Notes: generated by a model from the sequence alone, not told the origin. A stretch of 64,000 nucleotides of DNA from Mangrovibacterium diazotrophicum (GCF_003610535.1 NZ_RAPN01000001.1:620001-684000); one strand, 5' to 3'; shown: positions 15,901 to 24,286, counted from the first letter of the stretch. Made by a program: numbers and translations.

Positions 15901-18326
15901 AATTCAAACAGAAGTTGAAAAGTCAGTTCATAATCATTCGCCCAGCTATATTTCCCCAACATACCTCGACCGGCCCGCAAAAAGTTTACCGCCAAACCAT
16001 AGGACGTTGAATCTTTCGCTTTTCGACCGGCAATCAAACACAACTCCGTTATTCGCTTTTTCTCCTCATCATCCTCCAGCAAGTGCTTGCTGATCACAAA
16101 ATGGTTGAGTAGCTCGAAAATGTTTTCTTCAATATCGCTATCCGATTTATTTTGCAAGAGCAGACGGCCGATCCGCAAATGAACGCCCGCCATTTCGTCA
16201 GCTGCAATCAGGTTATAGGCCGCTTGTTGTACTTTATCGTGACTAAACGAAAAGCTCAGATTTTGGCTAGTCAGTTCCTTTTCCAATTCCGGCGTGTAAT
16301 GTCGCGCACTGAGAGCCATTAGCCGAAACCGTTTATTGCCTGTCGTTAGAAATCCCTCTTTCACTGCAGGAGTTAAAACCCCGTACACCAGAGATATTGA
16401 TTTTTCGGTACTGCGAGCTAATTCCGAAAGCGGAAACGTACTTCCCAAAACGGCAGCATATTTCAACACTTCACGTGTTTCATCGGGTAAAGTAGAAAAA
16501 CCCTCCGTCATCAAATCAACCACATTTTCAGTGTAGCCCAGCTTATCAATTTTCTTCTGACTCCAAACCCAATTATTCGATTCATCCCTGTGAACCAGCT
16601 TTTTATCGTAGAGTGTTTTCAAAAAGCTGTGAATAAAGAAAGGATTTCCTTTCGTTTTTTGGTAGACATGGTTTCCAAGCTCCAGAGCCTGATCTTTCTT
16701 CATCCCAAACGAATCGGCTATAATCAAACATGTTGTTTCCAGCTTGAGAGGCTGTAAACTGATCTTTTTTATTCGCAAAGCAGAATCCTGCATCTGCCGG
16801 AGCGTAATCATCAGCGGGTGTCCTTTGTCGACTTCGTTGTCCCGGTACGCGCCGAGGATTAAAATCTGGTCTTGTCGGGGATTCTGCACAATGCGCCGCA
16901 TCAGGTTCAGCGAAGGTAAATCAGCCCACTGGAGGTCGTCTAAAAATATCACCAGCGGATGCTCCGTTGTACTGAACGCATAAATAAAGTCGAGCAAAAC
17001 CATGTTGAACCGATTCTCCTGCTCGGCCGGTTGAAGTTTCTCGACCGGCGGTTGGTAGTCAATAATTTTTGAAAGCAGTGGAACAACTTCGGTTATCAAT
17101 GCCGCATTTTCACCCAGAACCTGGCTAATTCGTTCTTTCCAAAATTCAATTTTACTCTCCGGCTCCGACAACAGATTCCGAATAAAGTCGCGGATCGCCT
17201 CAATAAAGGCAAAATAGGGAATGTCTTTTTTGAACTGATCAAACTTACCACTGACAAATGTCCCCTGACGCTGAATAATCGGAAATTTTATATGACGAAT
17301 CAAAGCCGATTTCCCCACACCGGAGTAGCCGCCAACCAGCACTAAAATCGATTTCAGCTCATTTAAACTTTCGTAATACTCCACCAGCTCAGCCAATTCA
17401 ACCTCGCGCCCGTAAAGTTTCTGACTGGGCTTATACTGATCGACAAAATCGTTTTGTCCCGCTGTAAATTCAACTAAAGGTTTTCCATTTAGGTAATGCT
17501 TTTTTATCGTTTGCAAATCAGCTTTCAGCGAGGCTGCGTTGTGGTAACGTTCATCCGGATTTTTATCGAGCAATTTGAAAATAACCTGCTCCAAGCCGGT
17601 TGGCAAATTCGGCACAACTGAACTGATGGGAAGTGGATTGCGAGACAAATGAAAATGAATGACCTCCAGGGGATCAATTGAATCGAAAGGAGGTTTGCCG
17701 GTAAGCAATTCGTACAATAAAATACCACAGGAATAAAAATCGCAACTCTGTGTGATGGCAAATGAAGTCCGGCCGGTTTGTTCGGGAGCAATATAAGCCA
17801 ATGTTCCCTCAATTTGCTCCAGGCTCAGCAAATCATTGGTCTCAGACTGCAGATTCGAGGAAATCCCAAAATCCAGCAGTTTCAACTGACCGGAATTGTC
17901 CAGCATCACATTGCTTGGATTGATATCCTTGTGGATGACTTGATTTTGATGCAGGTAAAGCAGCACCTCGGCCAATTGAATTCCAATATCCAAAACTTCC
18001 GCAATAGACATTCTGCGCTCAAAAACCCGTTTGCGCAAATCAATGCCATCGACGTATTCCTGAACGAGGGTCACCGTGTTTCCGCTTGTCAACAGTTCGT
18101 GTACTTTGGGAACGGCAGGATGATCCAGACGACGAAGGATTTCGTACTCGTGAGCCAATTTCGACGCTAACAGAATATTTCCATCAAGCAGTTGCGACTG
18201 TTTCAAAACAACTTGCACACCGTCAGCTTCCCTGGTCGCCAAAATGATCTGATTTCGATCATTGGCAAACAAGGTGCGAAGTTTCCGGTAATCGTGATCG
18301 ATAATTCGTGTTTCGGCCACACTCAT
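12996..18326 (-). CDS. Ser/Thr kinase - AAA ATPase - GAF - histidine kinase fusion
   Basis: Start taken at the ATG at 18326, one base after the methyltransferase stop; the protein has 1,776 residues. A eukaryotic-type kinase domain (about 10-275) keeps K42, the catalytic loop H132-K-D134 with N139, D152-F-G and APEQTGR; its glycine loop is degenerate. An AAA/STAND-like ATPase follows, with Walker A GGYSGVGKS (332-340) and Walker B LVIFLDDLQWAD (about 458-469). A long helical TPR-like region (about 700-1310), a GAF domain (about 1330-1490), and a histidine kinase core with H1543 complete it. This matches the trifunctional kinase/ATPase/histidine kinase family known from cyanobacteria and Bacteroidota. 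It has no membrane segments and is likely a cytosolic integrator. Confidence 0.9.
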   Translation of the reverse strand: MSVAETRIIDHDYRKLRTLFANDRNQIILATREADGVQVVLKQSQLLDGNILLASKLAHEYEILRRLDHPAVPKVHELLTSGNTVTLVQEYVDGIDLRKRVFERRMSIAEVLDIGIQLAEVLLYLHQNQVIHKDINPSNVMLDNSGQLKLLDFGISSNLQSETNDLLSLEQIEGTLAYIAPEQTGRTSFAITQSCDFYSCGILLYELLTGKPPFDSIDPLEVIHFHLSRNPLPISSVVPNLPTGLEQVIFKLLDKNPDERYHNAASLKADLQTIKKHYLNGKPLVEFTAGQNDFVDQYKPSQKLYGREVELAELVEYYESLNELKSILVLVGGYSGVGKSALIRHIKFPIIQRQGTFVSGKFDQFKKDIPYFAFIEAIRDFIRNLLSEPESKIEFWKERISQVLGENAALITEVVPLLSKIIDYQPPVEKLQPAEQENRFNMVLLDFIYAFSTTEHPLVIFLDDLQWADLPSLNLMRRIVQNPRQDQILILGAYRDNEVDKGHPLMITLRQMQDSALRIKKISLQPLKLETTCLIIADSFGMKKDQALELGNHVYQKTKGNPFFIHSFLKTLYDKKLVHRDESNNWVWSQKKIDKLGYTENVVDLMTEGFSTLPDETREVLKYAAVLGSTFPLSELARSTEKSISLVYGVLTPAVKEGFLTTGNKRFRLMALSARHYTPELEKELTSQNLSFSFSHDKVQQAAYNLIAADEMAGVHLRIGRLLLQNKSDSDIEENIFELLNHFVISKHLLEDDEEKKRITELCLIAGRKAKDSTSYGLAVNFLRAGRGMLGKYSWANDYELTFQLLFELGTCEYLNENPDEAEELFKEILGYARTNFEKLNVYYMHSSLYLKMGNTRESLRLGLEAARLYGIRFPQSELGRQLAAMYTLLKYIFLIHTKYRDRDQLAKRPEATDEEMIALNTFMIDLSTSAYQENRYLMMLSVFKVITLYLKYGFSNACGWGFSGFAVVVLEGLKLQKLGFSIWEITQKLNKRTKHPVVKWRLSYTIYCFYAHWRYPRREMLQHIPETLKGCVMNGDNIFTGYTVALIFRYRFALGDELKTLLEESQDHLGLIRNERGGGDFFYPLYQLAKALAGQTKEGTWDDENFNGKAFEQGLLDEGNRTKLGFYQSAKCFLLFYQGQNQEALAQSRVVLEYAENNIGDILIAENSLYIALIISACYAELSESDKKHYRKEFNSHLNNFKYWVEGCRENFIAQQQLLQAEWYALKGDVGTALKEYEKAVATAKKQNLKHVVALTYECAANMCATASLVGQQKMYVQKAWQAYLEWGAALKCRQLEEQFPDWFVKSVTPASTWGAATSTFTGGSTKSALDLASAIKASQSIAEEVKYDGLLKKLMHITIENAGAERGCLLLVKDKKLCVEAVGISGNEGIEILPSLPVSQQNFVPIAVVNYCWRTEESVVIHDAQQEDRFKNDPYIKQQKSASILCLPITALGQLSGLLYLENSLLKGVFDANRIELLQMLSGQIGISIENARLYGNLEEKVRERTREIEMTMAELKATQSQLIQSEKMASLGELTAGIAHEIQNPLNFVNNFSEVSNELMEELHEELEKGDLDEVKAIATDIRQNLEKINHHGTRAASIVRGMLEHSRMGDQKKELTDMVALADEYLRLSYHGLRAKDKNFNAEFKLEAADDIPKIEVVPQDLGRVLLNLMNNAFYAVAEKARQSPEFKPAVTVSLRMANHNLEIEVQDNGNGIPESVKTKIFQPFFTTKPTGQGTGLGLSLSYDIVKAHGGELKVETEEGVGTKFFVQLPKS

Positions 18327-18327
18327 A

Positions 18328-19179
18328 TTATAATTTTTGGATGGATAATAAACCGTAGAACCAAAGGTTTTTTTCCAATGCTTCGTACTGTCGGATGGAC
18401 GCGAAATGGTTCCCGTGGTTGACACGATTTCGTAAACCAACAACTTTCAAAAATTGTCCAAAGGTCCACAACTTGCTGGCCATGGAATGCAAATGTCGCA
18501 GCGAAGGCCTTGTGTACCGGGTAATATCCTCCATCTGAAACCCGGTAAAACCGCAAGCTTCAACATTCTGTTGATGTTCGGCTTGTGTATCGATATCTTT
18601 GATCGACCATCCGTTTAACCAGGCATGCAACAAATCTTCGCCCGCAGGTTCGAGTGGACGGGCTATTCGAAAATAGTCGGCGCAGATCAAGCGACCACCG
18701 GGTTTCAGCAGCCGGAATGCTTCCTTGTAAAAGTCTGCTTTGTTAGCCGAGTGGCACATGCTCTCGCACGCCCAAATCACCGAAAAAGACTCATCTTCAA
18801 AATTGGTATGGTGATAGTCTTGCTCTGAGAATTTAACCCGGGAAGAAAGCTTTCTTTTTCGAGCTTCTTTTTGTGCAATCTCGACCTGGTGAGGAACCAA
18901 CGTTATTCCATTCACCTCTACATTGAATCGTTCGGCTAACCAAATCGAGCTGGCTCCCTGACCGCAACCTGCATCCAAAATTCGGTCGCCATCAGCAATA
19001 TTAACGGCCTGTGCCATTACCTCGTTTAAACGGGTCAGTGCTGTACCGTGGCTCTCTGCTTGCTCATCGTGAAAGCCAAAATGAACAGATCGGGTTTTTT
19101 GACGAAACCAAAGAATGCGGTAGTCCAGGCGGGTGTTGTCGTAATAACTGACAATTGATTTTCTGTATTCAAAATCCAT
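18328..19179 (-). CDS. SAM-dependent methyltransferase, class I
   Basis: 283 residues. The Rossmann SAM-binding motif I is ILDAGCGQGASSIWLA, followed by a motif II acidic strand (EVNGITLV), VIWACESMCHS and LKPGGRLICADYF. The spacing and the acceptor-side region resemble the tocopherol / sarcosine / phosphatidylethanolamine methyltransferase group (Methyltransf_11 plus a C-terminal helical part). The acceptor cannot be told from sequence. It lies 17 bp after the MpaB-like gene and 1 bp before the triple-domain kinase, so it is in the same transcript. A small-molecule or lipid substrate is more likely than protein or DNA. Confidence 0.85.
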   Translation of the reverse strand: MDFEYRKSIVSYYDNTRLDYRILWFRQKTRSVHFGFHDEQAESHGTALTRLNEVMAQAVNIADGDRILDAGCGQGASSIWLAERFNVEVNGITLVPHQVEIAQKEARKRKLSSRVKFSEQDYHHTNFEDESFSVIWACESMCHSANKADFYKEAFRLLKPGGRLICADYFRIARPLEPAGEDLLHAWLNGWSIKDIDTQAEHQQNVEACGFTGFQMEDITRYTRPSLRHLHSMASKLWTFGQFLKVVGLRNRVNHGNHFASIRQYEALEKNLWFYGLLSIQKL

Positions 19180-19196
19180 TTTTGTGCTCTTTTAGG

Positions 19197-20591
19197 TTAA
19201 CCTTTCAATGCCCAATCGTCCAACAAATTCTTTGGAATCCGGAAGCCCGATTCTTTATCTTTCCGAAAGTGTTTATTCAGTATCGCGATCATGATTCCTC
19301 CAACAGATTTCATGGCATCATCAATCGCATCCTCCTCCAGTTCCTCGATCGGAAGTTCTGTTCCCGGCACATGAATGGCAAGGTGTAAACCCTTAATATG
19401 CAAATCAATCATCTGATCCTGTTTGATATCGCGTCCTAAAAACGAAGCAATCAGCAAAACAATTCGCTCAAACCAACTGGTTTTTGGTTTCGCTGTCTCG
19501 TATTGAGATTTCTTCTTTTTGATAACTTCATGATAGTTGTGCAGTTCGTCGTGCAGGTGGTCGTCCAGTTGATCCTCGTGCTCTTCCTTTTTTTCTTCAT
19601 CGGTGTGCACTTCAAACAGCTCGGGGTATTTTGTTTCGAAAGACGGGCCCAACATGCGATGAAAGCAATCCGGGAACTGCTCATCGGCAAGCATTTTGCG
19701 CATCATCAGCAAGGTTAATTTATGGGAGAGGTGAAAATGTACCAGTGTTTCGACCAAAGCTTCTGCTAACGGAATCCCAGCCTCAGTTTTGTCCTTAAAC
19801 AGATGTGCGTAAACCGCATGCTGAAGGCTCCAGGCCTCTTCCACATTTCCGGCGATCAGTTCTTCTTTGACCCCCATGATTCGACCAATGGTTTTCCAGG
19901 TGTGGAACCAGGCACGCTGTTCATCAGCAGTCAGCGGCTCGCCGAGCATTTCCATTCCTTTAAAGAACTCCAGCGAGAAAACCTGGTTTGTCGCAATCAA
20001 ATCTTCCTGGCTGATCGGCATTCCCCATTTTGCGTCCCATTCCTCACCCATCATATCCGATTTCAGAATAATATGCCGCATCGCTGCGTGCATGATGCGA
20101 ATTTTCAGAGCGGTGAGAAGTCCTCGTTTTTGGGGCATCCACCACTCTTCGTCCATCACATCGAAAACAAACTGGGCTGTCTCGAATACCCGGCGTTCGG
20201 TATGATCTCTCAGCAATTTGGTAATGCGTAAAACATTGGCAGGCTTTTCAGCCATGTAAGTGTAAGGCAGGGCTCTAAAAAACAGGATGAAAACGAAATA
20301 CATCCCCTTTTTCTTCCAAATCTCGTGCGTTTGTTGAAATAAAGAAATGTCACCTTCCGTGAAGGGATAATCGATTTCCTTTGCCAGGAAATGTTGCATC
20401 TCATCCGGCAGTTTCGACGATGAAAAACCATCATTGGTGGCCATTTTCTTTAAAATGTCCCCCAGCACCGTAAAATCAGAGGAATCTTTGTAAACTGCTA
20501 AAACTGCCGCATCGGCGGGGTCGTCCATCTCATGGCGTAGTTGTTCCAGGTCTATTCCCTTCCACTCGTACCTCGAATCGTTCTTTTTCAT
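19197..20591 (-). CDS. MpaB/Lcp-like DUF2236 oxygenase-family protein
   Basis: 464 residues. The central part carries the DUF2236 signature: LKIRIMHAAMRHIIL (H168, H173), then EWDAKWGMPISQEDLIATN, and LTADEQRAWFHTWKTIGRIMGV. In relatives such as MpaB and latex-clearing protein Lcp this fold binds a b-type heme and performs oxidation. Here the histidines are compatible with that, but heme binding is not proven. Residues 328-360 are an unusual acidic and His-rich stretch before a C-terminal helical part, perhaps a metal-binding linker. It is the first gene of the long signalling run, so it may be an enzyme whose expression or output is tied to those kinases. Confidence 0.75.
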   Translation of the reverse strand: MKKNDSRYEWKGIDLEQLRHEMDDPADAAVLAVYKDSSDFTVLGDILKKMATNDGFSSSKLPDEMQHFLAKEIDYPFTEGDISLFQQTHEIWKKKGMYFVFILFFRALPYTYMAEKPANVLRITKLLRDHTERRVFETAQFVFDVMDEEWWMPQKRGLLTALKIRIMHAAMRHIILKSDMMGEEWDAKWGMPISQEDLIATNQVFSLEFFKGMEMLGEPLTADEQRAWFHTWKTIGRIMGVKEELIAGNVEEAWSLQHAVYAHLFKDKTEAGIPLAEALVETLVHFHLSHKLTLLMMRKMLADEQFPDCFHRMLGPSFETKYPELFEVHTDEEKKEEHEDQLDDHLHDELHNYHEVIKKKKSQYETAKPKTSWFERIVLLIASFLGRDIKQDQMIDLHIKGLHLAIHVPGTELPIEELEEDAIDDAMKSVGGIMIAILNKHFRKDKESGFRIPKNLLDDWALKG

Positions 20592-20938
20592 TATTTCGGA
20601 GTTTAGTTTTATGCAAAAAAGAGACGACCTGTCAATCTTGAACTTTCACCAATTCGGTCACCGAATCCCACGCTTCATGCGGGTTTCACCAATCTTTTCA
20701 CCACACAGGACGACTCATAAAATAATACCTGATTAATTACCGAATGCATTAAAAGTGTTACACAGTAATATCTATAGAGATTAAGATACGAAATTCCTCA
20801 ATTGAGTTCAATAGGCTAGCAAATAAAATTTGAATTATCTCTATGAAAATTAACAGACTAGCCCTCATCCAATAGTATCGAGACAACATGTATTGCAGAG
20901 AACCCGGTGTCGAAATTGCGACCAAAAATCCGAAAGAA
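20592..20938. other. Intergenic region upstream of the MpaB/kinase operon
   Basis: 347 bp with no convincing gene. It should hold the promoter of the long minus-strand operon starting at 20591. I found no clean Bacteroidota -33/-7 pair. The part nearest the gene holds a dyad and a direct repeat (listed separately). The far part, next to the glycosyltransferase stop, shows no terminator. Confidence 0.5.
20644..20693. promoter_or_regulatory. Candidate operator: 7-1-7 dyad with flanking direct repeats
   Basis: ATTCGGT-C-ACCGAAT (652-666 within 20,xxx, i.e. 20652-20666) is a perfect 7-bp dyad with a single central base. The 10-mer TTTCACCAAT occurs at 20644-20653 and again, exactly 40 bp on, at 20684-20693. 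The array lies 53-102 bp upstream of the MpaB-like start codon. This is a typical place for a regulator site, but no cognate protein is identified. Confidence 0.4.
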
Positions 20939-22468
20939 CTACTTTGATCTGGTGTAAACAGCTCTCAGCCTGTTCACTTTTTCAGCATAAAATGAAGGAA
21001 ACTCGGGAACCGGATCAGTGCAGAAGTAGAGTTTTAAGCCGTTTTCACGGAAATAGGGATTTTGCACTTCACCCAACAATTGAATATTTTGATAAAGAAA
21101 GCCGATGTCTCCCCGATCCTGGTCGATGTACAACAGCGATTTTGATCCGACACTATCGGGCGCCCAAAGCAAAAACTCATCATTAAAACAGATGGGGCGC
21201 GGGCAACCATACTTCGCCCCATAAAAGTTAACAGCCCCCGCTTGCCCGTAGTTTTGGGCAAAAATGAATGTGTTCGTTTTCACTGAATCAGGTAGCGCCG
21301 CCCAACTTTTGCCAACCAATTCACCCAACTCCTTCCAACCGGTCATATCGGCATAATCCTGAGGCAAGGCATAAACGTTCCCATCCTCCCAGCGGTTTGT
21401 AAATTCAGCCGTCGGTTTTGAATAAGCCGCCATTCGCTCCATTCCTAGCATCGGCAAACTAAAAGGTAAGAGCGGTAATAAAATCACGAGTGCAAAAGCG
21501 AGACAGAAAAGCTGCCAACCCGGTTTGAAGTATCTTTCGAGAGCCACACCACCGAGCGCGAACAAAATAGAATAAAAGCCAAGCGTGTAATAGGCCTTCC
21601 CGTGGAGCAGTAAGAGCATTATGACGATCAGCAGAAAGGTGAAAGCCAAAAAACGATATTTCTTTTCCTTCCTGATCAACAGGAAAACACCGAACCCGAT
21701 CACCCAAATAAAAACGCCAGGCAGGTTCATCAGCAACTGATCAATCAGAAATCCTGTAACCGAAACATTCACGAACTGGGTTCGTTGCAGTTCGCTCATA
21801 TGGTGAACAAGCGGCCAATTGTGCTGGTATTGCCAATACAGGTTTGGTGAGATTAAGAGAATTGCCAGAAAGCCACCGATGAAAAAATAACCCGAAAACA
21901 GAAGGCGTCGGTTCTCACTAAGCACCAGTGCCAACAAGCTGGCAACGATGAAAAAAGCGATGGAATATTTAACCAGAAATGCCAGTGCCCACGCAAAGAA
22001 GATCAGCAACCAGTAGCGCGGATTTTCGCTTCGAACCAAACGGATGATCAACAGCCCCGACAACAACCAGAAAAACTGGTTAAACGATACGGGTTGAAAC
22101 AAGGCGTTTGAACGCAAAAAAGCAGGTGACAGCACAAATGCCAGGCAGGCAATCAAAATAGCACGCGTCCCGCCTTTCAATTCAAGCACAATCTTACCAA
22201 TCAGGATAACTGAGAAGGATCCAATAAGCGCGGGGACCACTCGTAACGCGAAGGTTGTACTTCCGAAAACAGTCGTAGTTAAAGCGGCAATCAACCCGAT
22301 ACCGGGAGGAACCGAAGCATAGCCCCACTCCAGATCTTGTCCCAATGAAAAATAGAGCAGCGCATCCCGATGCAGTTCATAGTTTGCAAAGGTGAGGAGA
22401 TGCAGGGCAAGCTTGAAAAAAGCAATCAGTCCGATCAATACCCATTCTTTGGAAACCGATTTAATCAT
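20939..22468 (-). CDS. Membrane glycosyltransferase, GT39/PMT-like
   Basis: The start is set at the ATG at 22468; the frame extends two codons to a TTG that is not needed. 509 residues with about eleven hydrophobic helices and a soluble C-terminal domain. The first periplasmic loop carries the acidic motif ELHRDALLYFSLGQDLEWGY followed by VPPGIG, as in the PMT_2/ArnT-like GT-C enzymes that use polyprenyl-phosphate sugars. The C-terminal region (from about 370) is rich in Asp, Tyr and Trp and ends near the last ORF codon. Donor and acceptor are unknown. It is separated from the exporter genes by about 118 bp and may be monocistronic. Confidence 0.8.
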   Translation of the reverse strand: MIKSVSKEWVLIGLIAFFKLALHLLTFANYELHRDALLYFSLGQDLEWGYASVPPGIGLIAALTTTVFGSTTFALRVVPALIGSFSVILIGKIVLELKGGTRAILIACLAFVLSPAFLRSNALFQPVSFNQFFWLLSGLLIIRLVRSENPRYWLLIFFAWALAFLVKYSIAFFIVASLLALVLSENRRLLFSGYFFIGGFLAILLISPNLYWQYQHNWPLVHHMSELQRTQFVNVSVTGFLIDQLLMNLPGVFIWVIGFGVFLLIRKEKKYRFLAFTFLLIVIMLLLLHGKAYYTLGFYSILFALGGVALERYFKPGWQLFCLAFALVILLPLLPFSLPMLGMERMAAYSKPTAEFTNRWEDGNVYALPQDYADMTGWKELGELVGKSWAALPDSVKTNTFIFAQNYGQAGAVNFYGAKYGCPRPICFNDEFLLWAPDSVGSKSLLYIDQDRGDIGFLYQNIQLLGEVQNPYFRENGLKLYFCTDPVPEFPSFYAEKVNRLRAVYTRSK

Positions 22469-22586
22469 TGGCAATCTAACTTTGAGGTTAACAGGTAAAC
22501 CAAAATTAAGGATTCTTTTGATTAATCAGAATCACCAAGTTCAGGCTCGAAAGAGCACAGTGAAAGTTCGCTTCGTATCTGTCTGC

Positions 22587-23078
22587 TTATTTTTTCAGCG
22601 GAATCTTAATTTGCTTGGCCGATTCGCGGCGAGTTAGCAACATCGGAGCCGACACCCCCAGCGAAAGCCCCATCAATACAAACAAAGCTTTCAAACCGTT
22701 GTCAACTGTGCTATCCATCAAATCCATAAACGTTTTGGGATCAACATCTCCGGTAAGGCGGATAATTCCGAGCATCATCCGGTAGGCAAAAGCCCCGGGA
22801 ACCATCGGGATTACGGAAGGAATGGCAAAAACGAACGGTGGCGCATGTCGGAAGTGAGCGGCGTAAATACTCAGAAATCCGACGAGCATGGCTCCGAAAA
22901 ACGATCCTAAAATGATGCCGCCACCAAGCTTTATAGTCAGAAATTTTAAGCTTCCACCAAGTGCTCCGAGCGTAAAGATCACCCACAGCGTGCGAACAGG
23001 AACGTTGAACAACACGGCAAATCCCACTGCTGCAAGACCCAGCCAAATCCATTTCTCAAAAAACAGTAACCATTCCAT
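22587..23078 (-). CDS. Threonine/serine exporter, small subunit (ThrE_2, DUF3815)
   Basis: 163 residues, mostly four to five hydrophobic helices. The segment VFAIPSVIPMVPGAFAYRMM matches the conserved P-x-V-P-G core of the ThrE_2/DUF3815 half. In Corynebacterium ThrE the two halves are one protein; here, as in many bacteria, they are split. The partner gene ends 4 bp upstream (23083-23853), so the two are co-transcribed and should form one inner-membrane amino-acid exporter. The substrate is assigned by family only. Confidence 0.85.
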   Translation of the reverse strand: MEWLLFFEKWIWLGLAAVGFAVLFNVPVRTLWVIFTLGALGGSLKFLTIKLGGGIILGSFFGAMLVGFLSIYAAHFRHAPPFVFAIPSVIPMVPGAFAYRMMLGIIRLTGDVDPKTFMDLMDSTVDNGLKALFVLMGLSLGVSAPMLLTRRESAKQIKIPLKK

Positions 23079-23082
23079 TCGC

Positions 23083-23853
23083 TTACAGATTATAGATTAG
23101 AATTGTGCACAACATACCTAAGGCAATCGAAAATGCGATCATCAGCCCGTTCATTCCCCTCACCAATCCATTCATGATGTTCCCATCGAGCAAATCGGAA
23201 AGTGAGTTGATAAGCGGAATACCCGGAATGAGGTACAAGACAGAAGTTGCAAAAGCATGTTCGGGATTCACGCCAATGTGAAATTTAACCGAAGCGCCGG
23301 CAATCAGGCATGAAGTAAAGGCTGCAAAAAAGATACACAAATAAGCGTTGAATCCTTTTTTTACGGCCTCCTGCCGCACAAACAAACCGGCAAATGTGGC
23401 GATAAAACACGCCAGCATTTCGACAGGGCCACCACCGAACAAACGGCAAAAAGAAGCACCGGCCAAGGCAACTGTTGCTAAAATCACCAGGCGTGGATAG
23501 TGTGGCAACGAGCGCAGCCTGTTGAGTTCTGTCCATACTTGTTCGTATGTCCATTTCTCCTCAACGATCCTCCAGCTCATTCGGCTGATTCCACTAACCA
23601 CCTTAAAATTGGCACCATGCGGTGAAGTCCGTTTTAGGCTACTGTGGAAATAATCAATCTCCTCATCAAATACGGTAAGCATTAAGGCCCGGTGGGTAAT
23701 CAACAATTCGGCATTGTAACCGTAAGCCTCGGCAATCCGCAGAATCGTCGTCCTGATCCGGGCGGAGTTTGCGCCCGACGCCATCAACATGGCCCCTACT
23801 TCGAGTAATATCTTGCTTAATTCCTGAATTCGTTTTATCGCGGCAGTTTCCAT
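23083..23853 (-). CDS. Threonine/serine exporter, large subunit (ThrE, DUF1212)
   Basis: 256 residues. A cytosolic N-terminal part (about 1-115) includes ILLEVGAMLMASGANSARIRTT, the DUF1212 opening, and a region ending NRLRSLPHYPR. About five membrane helices follow, including LIPGIPLINSLSDLLDGN, the conserved P-G-x-P core. It pairs with the 163-residue subunit 4 bp downstream. The start is the first ATG; upstream is the 433-bp divergent gap shared with the ATP-grasp operon. Confidence 0.87.
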   Translation of the reverse strand: METAAIKRIQELSKILLEVGAMLMASGANSARIRTTILRIAEAYGYNAELLITHRALMLTVFDEEIDYFHSSLKRTSPHGANFKVVSGISRMSWRIVEEKWTYEQVWTELNRLRSLPHYPRLVILATVALAGASFCRLFGGGPVEMLACFIATFAGLFVRQEAVKKGFNAYLCIFFAAFTSCLIAGASVKFHIGVNPEHAFATSVLYLIPGIPLINSLSDLLDGNIMNGLVRGMNGLMIAFSIALGMLCTILIYNL

Positions 23854-24286
23854 AATTAGTTTAATCGATCTGCGAAATAAAGGAAATTTGAACTCTCAGC
23901 CCCTAAAAACAAAGCGTCCATTCAGTGGATTTAAACTTATCTTATCGCAAAAAGATTCGTTGCTGATCAATTTTAAAAGTCAACTCACTCTGCGAAAAGC
24001 CAATCTGAAATTTAGGAGAGGTTTTCTGAAAAAAACACAGCAATAGCCGAACAATATTGCCATTTCATGTGTAAAATTGTAATCAATACTAGTGTTTTGT
24101 TCAGCTAAGAATCATGGTAATCGTAACAATCACTTAATAACAAGTATTCTTTTTGAACATTTGCATCAATCCAAGGTCTCCGAGGTACAAATTCATTATA
24201 TTTAGCCTTAGACACAAACAAAATGAAGAACTAAAAACCCAATTGCCTAATAATTTGTTATTAGGCAAACACATCTCAAACACAAT
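23854..24286. other. Divergent intergenic region between ThrE and ATP-grasp operons
   Basis: 433 bp, AT-rich, no gene supported. It must hold promoters for both directions. I see no full Bacteroidota promoter consensus. The only clear structure is the hairpin next to the ATP-grasp start codon. Confidence 0.5.
24243..24268 (+). promoter_or_regulatory. Perfect hairpin in the 5' leader of the ATP-grasp operon
   Basis: TTGCCTAATAA (24243-24253) and TTATTAGGCAA (24258-24268) form an 11-bp perfect stem with a TTTG loop, ending 18 bp before the start codon at 24287. There is no T run after it, so it is not a standard terminator. It could be a protein-binding dyad, an mRNA 5' stabiliser or a translational control element. 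Confidence 0.55.

Noticed and set aside
9419-18326. Recent duplication or gene conversion between kinase genes
   Set aside because: The kinase cores are alike in protein but differ at many third codon positions, so the copies are old.
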